14,036 nucleotides of DNA from JAQVUB01 sp033809415 (GCA_033809415.1 JAPXLT010000109.1:1-14036), one strand, 5' to 3'. Counted from the first letter of the stretch, positions 6,864 to 13,689 are shown. Notes: generated from the letters alone by a model not told the origin. Program-made: numbers and translations.

Positions 6864-9221
6864 ATGACCAGCAAAACGACTATTCCCGCAAATGAAGCCG
6901 CCCTGCTCGATGTGCAGGACAACGAGCGCATCTTCTCCGGTGACCTGTGGTGTACAATCCAAGCGATCGGCTTTTACAGCAATCTGCTGGAGTCCCTCCG
7001 CGAAGATGTCGATGACCGCGACTGGTGGCGTTTTCCGCCCCAGGTTCTACGTCACTCCGAAATCGCCGCTCTGTATGACAAGTTGCTGAAACGCTCGAAA
7101 CGCGCCCGCCTGGCCGCCGTCGAGAAATTCCGCAAGCAGCCTCCGGAACTCGAGGATGGGGATTCCTGCGATGAGATCCTCGATTACCTCTACAAGAATC
7201 CGATTTGCCGGCGCAATCTGGTCAAAGAGCTGGTGTTACTGCTCGAGAATCGCCGCAAGGAACTGCAAGCGGCGCTGAAAAAGGCCAAGACTCCTTCGCC
7301 TTTGCAGCAGCGCTTTCAGGAGATGCAGGAGCTGTTCGAGCTGTCCGATACGGAATCCCAGGCAGTCCTCTTTATGTTTTTGAGTGAGAGTGGCTACTGG
7401 GACCTGGGTTCCGTTTACAGCCAGCGCCATTATCGTCAGGAATTCTCCCGCATACCGGGGTTGGCCAAGGCGCTAGGCCTTTCCGAAACGCAGACTACCG
7501 CCATGCTCCAGGTCAAGGGCAATCTGCGGCGCTTTGGGCTGATCGAGCAAAATGGCCTCGAACTCGATGACAACTTCAAGGACTTCCTCAGCGGCATTAG
7601 CGACACTCCGCTCAGCGACCGCTTCTACACCCGATTCACCGGCGAAGTCCTCCCCTGGGAAATGCATGGCAAGCTCGCCGTCGAGGAAGGCGAGATCCTG
7701 ACCAGTCTGATCAATGCACGGCAGCCCGGCCAGGGACTGAATATCCTTCTCTACGGACTCCCCGGCACCGGCAAAACCGCCTTTGCCCAGAGCCTCGCCG
7801 ACAAACTCGGCAAGGAACTCTACTTCATCCATCAGGCCGGTTCGCCGGAACGCCAGGGACGCTCCTCGGGTCCGGGATTCCGCTATGCCGGGCTGGAAGT
7901 CGCCAACCTCCGCCTCGATCCCGACAAGGTGATTGTCTGTGTTGATGAATGTGACAAGATGATTGCCAATGCCGGCATGGGCGAATTCCTGTTCCGCATG
8001 ATGGGCATACCTGCCGACCGCGACGGCGAAGGCAAGGGACAGCTCAATGCCATCCTCGATAGCCTCAAGCTGACGGTCATCTGGATCGCCAATACCCACC
8101 GCGACTCGATCGACCCATCCAGCCGCCGCCGTTTCGACTACAATATCTACTTTGACTCCCTCAGCCCATCCGTCCGCCGGAACATTTGGGAAAATGCGCT
8201 CGAACGCTATGGGCTAGCCGGTCGTCTTTCCAAGGAATTTCTCGAGGCGGCCAGTCATCGTTATCCGGTCAATGCCGGCGGCATCAGTGTCGCCGTCAAG
8301 AATGCGGCGGCGATTCTGAGCAAGCAGCCCGATGCCGACCTGCCTGCGACGGTCATGACCTATCTGCGCGCACACTGCAATATCCTGAATATTGTCGATA
8401 ACCTCGATGGTTGCCAACCAACCCGCGATTACACCCTCGAGGGGCTAAACCTGAAAACCGGCCCCAGCCTCAAGCGCATCATCGCCGCCGGGAAACACTA
8501 TCTGACCAAAAGCAACCTGCCCGGCAGCACCGCCGATTCGCCGCGCCTCAATCTGCTGCTGTTCGGACCTCCCGGAACCGGCAAGACCGAGTTCGTCAAG
8601 TATCTCGCGCAGCAGCTCGGACGCCCCCTGAACATCAAGATGGCCAGCGACCTCCTGGACTGCTATGTCGGCAGCACCGAGCATCGCATCGTCAATGCCT
8701 TCCGCGAAGCCGCCGCCGAAAAGAGCATCCTGTTCATCGACGAAGGCGATGCCATGCTCGGCACCCGCGCCAAGGCTCACCGCCACTGGGAAGTTTCCCA
8801 GGTGACCACCCTGCTCAACCAGATGGAGAACTTCCCCGGCATCTTCATCATGGCCACCAATTTTGCCCAGAACCTCGATCCCGCAGCCATACGGCGTTTC
8901 ACCTTCAAGCTGCAATTCGACTATCTCGATCTCAAGGGCAAACTCCACTTCTACAAGTGCTTCTTCAAGCAGCTCAAGCTGCCGCCACTCGAGGCCCAGG
9001 ACCAAATGACCCTCGAAGGCATCCCACGCCTCACACCCGGCGACTTCCGCAATGTCCGCCAGCAGTTCTTCTATCTGGCCGAGGAAAAGCTCACCAATGC
9101 CGAAATCCTCAAGGCACTCGCCGACGAAGCCGCCAACAAAGAGCAGCATAACCTCACCGCCGATCTCAGCACTCAAAGGCCCATCGGATTCGATATCCTC
9201 AAAAGTGCCGGCGGCGAATAA
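6864..9221 (+). CDS. Tandem AAA+ ATPase (double-ring unfoldase-like)
   Basis: This 785-residue protein has a helical N-terminal region (about 1-270) with no recognised fold and two AAA+ modules. Module 1: Walker A GLPGTGKT (298-305), Walker B VIVCVDECD (356-364), sensor-1 N410, arginines in RRRFD (421-425). Module 2: Walker A GPPGTGKT (568-575), pore-loop motif YVG (601-603), Walker B ILFIDEGD (622-629), sensor ATN (664-666), arginines in IRRF (676-679). Both sites look active. The aromatic-hydrophobic-glycine pore loop is that of classic AAA proteins that thread polypeptides, such as FtsH, ClpB and Cdc48 relatives. A protein-unfolding or complex-remodelling role is therefore likely, although no protease domain is fused. 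GAAAGGAG nine bases before the ATG fixes the start. It is divergent from the WYL regulator and preceded by operator site 2. Client unknown. Confidence 0.9.
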   Translation: MTSKTTIPANEAALLDVQDNERIFSGDLWCTIQAIGFYSNLLESLREDVDDRDWWRFPPQVLRHSEIAALYDKLLKRSKRARLAAVEKFRKQPPELEDGDSCDEILDYLYKNPICRRNLVKELVLLLENRRKELQAALKKAKTPSPLQQRFQEMQELFELSDTESQAVLFMFLSESGYWDLGSVYSQRHYRQEFSRIPGLAKALGLSETQTTAMLQVKGNLRRFGLIEQNGLELDDNFKDFLSGISDTPLSDRFYTRFTGEVLPWEMHGKLAVEEGEILTSLINARQPGQGLNILLYGLPGTGKTAFAQSLADKLGKELYFIHQAGSPERQGRSSGPGFRYAGLEVANLRLDPDKVIVCVDECDKMIANAGMGEFLFRMMGIPADRDGEGKGQLNAILDSLKLTVIWIANTHRDSIDPSSRRRFDYNIYFDSLSPSVRRNIWENALERYGLAGRLSKEFLEAASHRYPVNAGGISVAVKNAAAILSKQPDADLPATVMTYLRAHCNILNIVDNLDGCQPTRDYTLEGLNLKTGPSLKRIIAAGKHYLTKSNLPGSTADSPRLNLLLFGPPGTGKTEFVKYLAQQLGRPLNIKMASDLLDCYVGSTEHRIVNAFREAAAEKSILFIDEGDAMLGTRAKAHRHWEVSQVTTLLNQMENFPGIFIMATNFAQNLDPAAIRRFTFKLQFDYLDLKGKLHFYKCFFKQLKLPPLEAQDQMTLEGIPRLTPGDFRNVRQQFFYLAEEKLTNAEILKALADEAANKEQHNLTADLSTQRPIGFDILKSAGGE

Positions 9222-9237
9222 ATCACCTGGGGGATAG

Positions 9238-9268
9238 GGTGCAGGGGGCAGGGGACAGGGGGCAGGGA
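9238..9268 (+). repeat. G-rich intergenic tract
   Basis: GGGTGCAGGGGGCAGGGGAC and continuing GGGGGCAGGG sequence follows the tandem-AAA stop by about 15 bases. It is the plus-sense form of the C-rich tract at 535-569 and of the arms at 10354-10429. No hairpin with a T-run is present, so I do not call it a terminator. Confidence 0.5.
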
Positions 9269-9281
9269 TGGGTTTTTGCTC

Positions 9282-9353
9282 TGTCCGACCCGTCTGACCT
9301 GTCCGACCTGTCCGACCTGTCCGACCTGTCCGACCTGTCCGACCCGTCCGACC
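9282..9353 (+). repeat. Tandem 9-mer array (8 units, TGTCCGACC)
   Basis: Eight consecutive 9-bp units: six are TGTCCGACC, with variants CGTCTGACC (unit 2) and CGTCCGACC (unit 8). The array ends four bases before operator site 3. Most units contain TGTCCG, which is identical to one arm of the operator. It differs in sequence from the CCGATCCGA units at 315-368 but has the same 9-bp period. Confidence 0.85.
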
Positions 9354-9356
9354 TGT

Positions 9357-9379
9357 CCCCGGACAATAGGTGTCCGGGG
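9357..9379. promoter_or_regulatory. Candidate WYL-regulator operator, site 3
   Basis: The core GGACAATAGGTGTCC is flanked by further pairing C and G residues, giving perfect 9-bp arms (CCCCGGACA / TGTCCGGGG) around ATAGG, the longest palindrome of the three sites. Its centre (9368) lies 20 bp before a CATAGT -10-like hexamer (9388-9393) and 47 bp before the membrane-protein start. Confidence 0.75.
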
Positions 9380-9414
9380 TGCTATGGCATAGTATGCTGA
9401 AAGGAGGAAAAACA

Positions 9415-9663
9415 ATGAAAAAACTGAAAGAAATACTCATCAACCTCTGGTTCCTACTGCTGGCTTCGGTAGTGGTTTTACTGAAAGCGGTAGCATGGCT
9501 TGCAATGATCCCGTTTGTCCTCTGTGTACACTTGTATAAGAAAATACGCTATGAAGCGCAGTGCCTGCGAAACCCGCCGCCACCTGGTGGAGTATTCGGA
9601 GCAATGGCAAGAAGCCAGACAGAGAAATCACGAGGTTCTAATGCCAATCAAAAATCAAACTGA
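9415..9663 (+). CDS. Small membrane protein of the WYL regulon
   Basis: This is an 82-residue protein with a positively charged start (MKKLKE), a hydrophobic stretch at about 8-40 (LINLWFLLLASVVVLL, then AVAWLAMIPFVLCVHL) that could form one long or two short membrane helices around K24, and a basic, proline- and glycine-containing tail (PPPPGG, 54-59) rich in K, R, Q and N. AAAGGAGG seven bases before the ATG at 9415 fixes the start; an earlier in-frame ATG at 9370 lies inside the operator. I do not recognise the family. Being placed directly behind operator site 3, it is expected to be expressed with the ATPase genes. A membrane anchor or pore-forming effector are both possible; neither is shown. 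Confidence 0.75.
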   Translation: MKKLKEILINLWFLLLASVVVLLKAVAWLAMIPFVLCVHLYKKIRYEAQCLRNPPPPGGVFGAMARSQTEKSRGSNANQKSN

Positions 9664-9685
9664 CCTTGACCGTGTCCCAAAAGGA

Positions 9686-9810
9686 TTTTTTAACCACGAA
9701 CCACACGAAAAGCCACGAAAATTTTTCTATGGGTTGTTGCTTTGACAGATGGGATTGCACGCGAATTTGTGATCTGGCCTGTTGCTTTCTCCTGCGGATC
9801 GGTCGGATTG
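9686..9810 (+). repeat. Dispersed composite repeat, copy C
   Basis: Blocks in order: TTTTTAACCACGAACCACACG; CCACGAAAATTTTTCTATGG; GGGTTGTTGCTTTGACAG; GATTGCACGCGAATTTGTG; CTTTCTCCTGCGGATCGG; GTCGG. It is in the same orientation as copy D (13497-13578), so together they flank the 52-residue protein, Schlafen-like and nuclease genes as direct repeats. The rest of 9664-10176 holds GCCCTGAAAGGGCG-type sequence (9824-9920), a run of nine G (9975-9983) and the 52-residue gene's upstream region; no convincing gene is seen there. Confidence 0.65.
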
Positions 9811-10119
9811 GCGATGTTGGGATTAGCCCTGAAAGGGCGCGACATAGGAACCAGCCACAGCGTAATTCCCATGTAAAATCACACAGCAAGAAGTTGGGTG
9901 AAAGAATGAAAACGCCCTGAAGGGTACGGAGACGCGGTGGTGGCGGATAAAAGAACATTTCGAAGTGAACCGGAGGGGGGGGGCGGTGAATTATCTCGAA
10001 CCGATCACATCCATCCCGGCATTTCTCTTCGTTCCTCTGTGCCTTTGTGAGATGCCACAGATGATTCGTGCAATTTGATTTTTAATTGGTATAAGTCAAG
10101 TACCCGATAAGCTTTTTCA

Positions 10120-10139
10120 CGAAAACCGGGTGGTTTTCG
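10120..10139 (+). other. Short hairpin before the 52-residue gene
   Basis: CGAAAACC / GGTTTTCG form perfect 8-bp arms around the tetraloop GGGT, 37 bp before the start codon and downstream of a TATAAG -10-like sequence (10090-10095). It could be a leader-RNA structure. No T-run follows, so it is not a typical terminator. Confidence 0.35.
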
Positions 10140-10176
10140 AAAGGTAACAAAGAAACACCAAGAAAGGAGAAACAGC

Positions 10177-10335
10177 ATGTCCGAAACAAAAAAATACAAA
10201 GTAACCGTATGGCTGCCCAAAGCCTGTCCCGTGCATCCGACCATCGAAGCCAAAGATATTAACGAGGCAAGAAGAATTGCCAAAGCACAGTATTCCGATG
10301 CCAAGTCGATCGGTGCAATCAGCAAAGTGAAGTAA
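10177..10335 (+). CDS. 52-residue hypothetical protein
   Basis: The short frame opens with ATG after AGAAAGGAG (spacing six) and ends with TAA. The protein starts MSETKKYKVTVWLPKACPVH and continues with AKDINEARRIAKAQYSDAKS and a final strand-like AISKVK. Basic, soluble, with an apparent strand-helix-strand layout (VTVWL, then the helix INEARRIAKAQY). I do not recognise a family. The strong ribosome binding site and gene-like amino-acid pattern make it likely to be real. It stands alone between the repeat block and the Schlafen-like gene; regulation is not evident beyond the upstream hairpin. Confidence 0.65.
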   Translation: MSETKKYKVTVWLPKACPVHPTIEAKDINEARRIAKAQYSDAKSIGAISKVK

Positions 10336-10353
10336 AGGACATCAAAAAAGAAA

Positions 10354-10429
10354 GGTGCAGGGTGCAGGCTGTTCCCTGTTCCACGCAACCGGGGCAATCG
10401 CGCCACTCTTTAAACCTGCACCCTGCACC
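10354..10429. repeat. Inverted repeat with GGTGCAGGGTGCAGG arms
   Basis: The arms GGTGCAGGGTGCAGG (10354-10368) and CCTGCACCCTGCACC (10415-10429) are perfect 15-bp reverse complements separated by 46 bases. They belong to the same G/C-rich family as 535-569 and 9238-9268. On the minus strand an arm is followed by TTTCTTTTTT, which would fit a leftward terminator, but there is no leftward gene here. Confidence 0.6.
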
Positions 10430-10451
10430 CTTAAAAAAGATATTGATTGTC

Positions 10452-10484
10452 TTGATATTTTATGCTTACGGCTTAATATTAAGC
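10452..10484 (+). promoter_or_regulatory. Candidate promoter with palindromic operator, Schlafen-nuclease cassette
   Basis: TTGATA (10452-10457) and TAATAT (10474-10479) are spaced 16 bp and could be -35 and -10 elements. The latter is inside a perfect 14-bp palindrome, GCTTAATATTAAGC (10471-10484), a likely repressor site. It is unrelated in sequence to the GGACAATAGGTGTCC operators, so this cassette is probably controlled separately. Confidence 0.4.
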
Positions 10485-10550
10485 AATCGACATCTTATTT
10501 TTTCCTCGGGGAGTGAAGTGTAAATTGTATATTTTCAGAAAGGCATCGGA

Positions 10551-12524
10551 ATGCGGACTTTCAACGAGAAGCAGACCTACGATTTTGATTATGTCGGGCT
10601 TGACGAGGAAGAAAGCGGTGAGGTTTTCATACAGCTGAAATACAATGGTCTGAGGACTTTGCCGGGGTTTGGCATACTCGAGTACCGGGTCAAGGCACTG
10701 CCTTTCCAGATTACGCTGCCACCGGATAGATTTCCCCGGAAAATCCGTTGTTTTGTCAACAAGCTTCTGCCCAGCAAATACAATCCGAGCCAGGAGGAGC
10801 AGTTTCCCTTGCTGGTGCAGGATCGCGAGTGGCTTCTGCAACAGGTTTATGTGCCTGGATTCACCTACCAGTTTGCCGTCATTGATGAAGTCGCCAACGG
10901 GAAATATACTTTGCGGGACCTCGATAATGGCATCGAACATTATTTTTATGAGTCCCCCGACCCTCTCGAGATCGGTGACAGCTTGGAACTCGTCGTCGAA
11001 GGCATCAACCGGCGCTATCTGCAACTGTCAAAAAACCGTCATGAAGCCATCTCGAATGCCGGCTTCAAAGTCGGGCGCACGTTGAAGTTTACCATTCGCA
11101 AGCAGAAGGTCGATGAGGCAAACCGGTGCTACCTGCAACTGGTCGATCAATTCCGAGGCTTCTGGCATCGCTTCTATCTCGAAGAAGACGAAGCCGCACC
11201 GGACTGCGACGACATCGAACTCGAAATAGGCGATATCACGAAGCAGGGCTGGCTCTGCCTGCAACACCCCGGCACCCGCTTGACCGACTTGCAGAAAATC
11301 CAGCAGAGCCAGGAAACCGATTTCGGACGCGAAGACGACCGCCGCGAATTCAAAACATCCATCGCCTTCCCACCCGGTGAAAGCCGGAATGCGGACTTCC
11401 CAAAGCAGCTGAATCACAATATCATGCGAGTCATTGCCAGTTTCCTGAACAGCTCCGGCGGACAGCTTTTCATTGGCGTTGACGACAGCGGTGTAGTCAG
11501 CGGCATCGAGGGGGACCTGCCCTGGCTGAACAAAGACGACAAGGATAAATTCAACGGGCAGTACTCGAGCAGCACTGACGGCTATGAACAGAAAATCAAC
11601 AATGCAGTCAGCAGCGAACTCGGCGAACTGGCCGCAGCCCATATTTCAACCCGCTTCTTCAAAACCAATTCCGGGACAGAAAAAGCGCATCCGAAGGTCT
11701 TTTGTGAAATCACCGTCAAGCCAGCCAGTTTCCCCGTATATCTGCACGGTACCCAGTTGATCGTGCGTGCAGGCAACAGCTGCCGCCAATTGCGAGATGG
11801 CGATATCACAGCGTTTGTCCTGCAGCGCGTTCGGAATCAGCACGCCTTGCCGCAACAACCTGAGACAACGCCGCCCGCCCCCCTGAAGCTTGCCGAGGAC
11901 TCGAGCGTCTCCGAAGTCACCGGTTCGTTCACGCTCAGCCCGCCAAAGAAAACAACCGACGTTAACTGGGGTGTTTTGAGTTTCTTTACCGATGGCACCC
12001 GGCAATTCGGCAAAGCAGTGCAGGATTCCGACAAGGTCGCCGACGTACAGCTGACCCAGAAACACCGCCAGAGCAAATATCGTCTTTTGCAGTGTTATGC
12101 CAGCGGCAATGTCAATGCCGTTGATGCACTTCCCAAAAGGATGCCTGCAAGCAAAAACAAGCGCTATAAAAACAGCTGGAATACCAACGATAAGCTTACG
12201 GAAGTTTTCGCCTGCCATGTGGATGACTACCTCGTCATCCACAGCCGTGACAAGGAAGGAACCCCGCGCATCAAGGCCATTCAAGTCAAGGAGATCGGCG
12301 CACACGACAGCTTCACCGCACAAGGAAACGCACTCGTCCCAGAGGCCGACGCCAAAGTCCTCGGCTATCAATTCGTCCCAGAACGATTCTCCTCCTTCAT
12401 CTACGACATCATCGTCAAAGGACGCTATACCGGCCCCGGACACAACGCATCACTCATCAGATTCCAAGAATGCATCGCATTCCTAAAACAGCAGAAGAAA
12501 AATACCACCGCTGATGCAGAATAA
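10551..12524 (+). CDS. Schlafen/AlbA_2-domain protein with extended N- and C-termini
   Basis: This is a 657-residue protein. Residues about 260-430 form an AlbA_2 (Schlafen-like) domain: REFKTS (265-270), IASFLNSSGGQLFIGVDDSG (295-314) and LIVRAGNSCRQL (403-414) are its hallmark blocks. The N-terminal 250 residues are strand-rich and hold pieces such as QVYVPGFTYQFAVIDEV (98-114) and GDSLELVVEGINRRYLQLSK (142-161) that resemble small nucleic-acid-binding barrels (S1/CSD-like; inferred). The C-terminal 200 residues are unassigned. AlbA_2 proteins are found as regulators, nucleases and parts of defence loci. AGAAAGG seven bases before the ATG supports the start. The next gene follows after 13 bp, so the two are an operon. 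Whether it cuts RNA like Schlafen nucleases cannot be told from the sequence. Confidence 0.8.
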   Translation: MRTFNEKQTYDFDYVGLDEEESGEVFIQLKYNGLRTLPGFGILEYRVKALPFQITLPPDRFPRKIRCFVNKLLPSKYNPSQEEQFPLLVQDREWLLQQVYVPGFTYQFAVIDEVANGKYTLRDLDNGIEHYFYESPDPLEIGDSLELVVEGINRRYLQLSKNRHEAISNAGFKVGRTLKFTIRKQKVDEANRCYLQLVDQFRGFWHRFYLEEDEAAPDCDDIELEIGDITKQGWLCLQHPGTRLTDLQKIQQSQETDFGREDDRREFKTSIAFPPGESRNADFPKQLNHNIMRVIASFLNSSGGQLFIGVDDSGVVSGIEGDLPWLNKDDKDKFNGQYSSSTDGYEQKINNAVSSELGELAAAHISTRFFKTNSGTEKAHPKVFCEITVKPASFPVYLHGTQLIVRAGNSCRQLRDGDITAFVLQRVRNQHALPQQPETTPPAPLKLAEDSSVSEVTGSFTLSPPKKTTDVNWGVLSFFTDGTRQFGKAVQDSDKVADVQLTQKHRQSKYRLLQCYASGNVNAVDALPKRMPASKNKRYKNSWNTNDKLTEVFACHVDDYLVIHSRDKEGTPRIKAIQVKEIGAHDSFTAQGNALVPEADAKVLGYQFVPERFSSFIYDIIVKGRYTGPGHNASLIRFQECIAFLKQQKKNTTADAE

Positions 12525-12537
12525 GGAGAACGAAACA

Positions 12538-13494
12538 ATGGAATCCACCACGAAAAAAGAGCAAAAAAGTATCGACATTGCTGTATATGAACATGACATC
12601 GATTTGCTCCTACTTGAAGAATTCTATACTTCTGACAAGTTCGTCGAATGGTTTACTGATAAAATTCAGGAACCGGAAGCAAAATTAGTCCACTGCACGA
12701 ATTCAAGTACAGATTCCAATGGCGAGTCTGATTTAGTCCTGACCATTGAAAACGGAACGAGCACATTGGTCGTTTTCATCGAGGATAAAATTGATGCTCC
12801 GCTGCAACCCGATCAGGCCAAACGATATAAAGAACGTGCAAACATCATCGCAGACAAAGAAAATTGTGATGCCGTAACTGTCATTACAGCCCCGGAGAAA
12901 TACTTTAAGACGCCTGATAATAAATTTGGGTTTGACTATAAGATCACTTATGAAGAACTTGACAAATGGTTTGAAAACTCGAAAGATTCCCAGTCTCCTC
13001 GGGTAGATTTCAAACGCAAATATATCCAACGGGCGATTGAGAAAAGCATCCAAGGATGGGTAATGGTACCCGATGCAGCAGTTACAAACTTCTGGAGGGG
13101 TTATTGGGAAAAAGCCCAAATCATGGCACCAGAACTCCTAATGAAAAAACCAGGCGATAAATCTGCCGGTGCACGAACAATTTATTTTAAGCCTTGGACT
13201 GCGAAAAATGTAAGAATTGCTCATCAGGTAAATCTCGGATATGTGGACCTCCGTTTTACCGGATACCGATCAGATGCAGACTTTCAGAATTTCATAAATG
13301 AATATAAAAATATCCTGCCCTCCAGAGCATCCTTTGAGAAAGCCGGCAAAGAAGCGGCAATCAGAATCTATGTTCCGTCAATAAACGTTAAAAACGACTT
13401 TTCTACCTCTATCGATGAAGTTGAAAAGGCGTTACGTGCAGCAAAAATCCTTTACGAATTTTATAACCAAGAAAAAACAAAACATTCAAAATAA
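12538..13494 (+). CDS. PD-(D/E)XK nuclease-superfamily protein
   Basis: This 318-residue protein has an N-terminal PD-(D/E)XK nuclease-like core: an early helix with E27/E28, then D65 in GESDLVLTI, E82-D-K84 in VVFIEDKID, and Q93 in PDQAKRY, giving the D...ExK...Q arrangement of the PDDEXK_4-type families. The metal-binding residues look intact. The C-terminal half (about 170-318) is unassigned and may recognise a target. The ATG at 12538 is chosen because AAGGAGAA lies seven bases before it; an earlier ATG at 12514 overlaps the preceding gene. It is visibly more AT-rich than the rest (26 of 60 G+C in 12841-12900, against 37 of 60 in 8701-8760), suggesting separate acquisition. With the Schlafen-like gene it probably forms a defence-type pair (inference). 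Confidence 0.8.
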   Translation: MESTTKKEQKSIDIAVYEHDIDLLLLEEFYTSDKFVEWFTDKIQEPEAKLVHCTNSSTDSNGESDLVLTIENGTSTLVVFIEDKIDAPLQPDQAKRYKERANIIADKENCDAVTVITAPEKYFKTPDNKFGFDYKITYEELDKWFENSKDSQSPRVDFKRKYIQRAIEKSIQGWVMVPDAAVTNFWRGYWEKAQIMAPELLMKKPGDKSAGARTIYFKPWTAKNVRIAHQVNLGYVDLRFTGYRSDADFQNFINEYKNILPSRASFEKAGKEAAIRIYVPSINVKNDFSTSIDEVEKALRAAKILYEFYNQEKTKHSK

Positions 13495-13496
13495 TA

Positions 13497-13578
13497 TAGG
13501 GCTGTTGCTTTGACGAATAAGCTTGCATGCAGAATTGCGGTCTGGTTTTGTTTCTCCGACGGATCGGTCGGAGAAAAA
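13497..13578 (+). repeat. Dispersed composite repeat, copy D
   Basis: This begins three bases after the nuclease stop: GGGCTGTTGCTTTGACG, GCATGCAGAATTGCGGTCTG, then TTTCTCCGAC-GGATCG-GTCGGAGAAA (13551-13576), a perfect hairpin with 10-bp arms. That hairpin is the single-unit form of the element that is expanded to six 9-mers at 306-376. Confidence 0.75.
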
Positions 13579-13640
13579 GACTAGAATTGGCGATGGAATC
13601 TCTGAATGTTACGATCAGCACACCACCCACCCCTAAAAAA

Positions 13641-13676
13641 GTTCGTGGTTTTTCGTGCATTTCGTGGTTAAAAAAC
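13641..13676 (+). repeat. TTTCGTGG-type intergenic repeat
   Basis: GTTCGTGGTTTTTCGTGCAT followed by TTCGTGGTTAAAAAAC, the same element as at 506-532, 1904-1940 and 3100-3131. Confidence 0.65.
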
Positions 13677-13689
13677 TTTTTGGGTGCTC

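Noticed and set aside
315..9353. Tandem 9-mers (315-368, 9282-9353) as CRISPR-like arrays
   Set aside because: The units are contiguous 9-bp repeats without spacers, and no cas gene is present.
8445..9443. 332-codon minus-strand frame opposite the tandem-AAA gene
   Set aside because: It begins in the operator and 9-mer repeat and runs antisense to well-conserved AAA motifs; low-complexity start and no protein-like signature.
9824..9983. GCCCTGAAAGGGCG-type sequence and the nine-G run as an RNA gene
   Set aside because: Repeat-like sequence without a coherent fold that I can see, and no match to a known RNA class.
13551..13576. Perfect hairpin after the nuclease gene as intrinsic terminator
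   Set aside because: No T-run follows on either strand, and the same hairpin is part of the composite repeat elsewhere.
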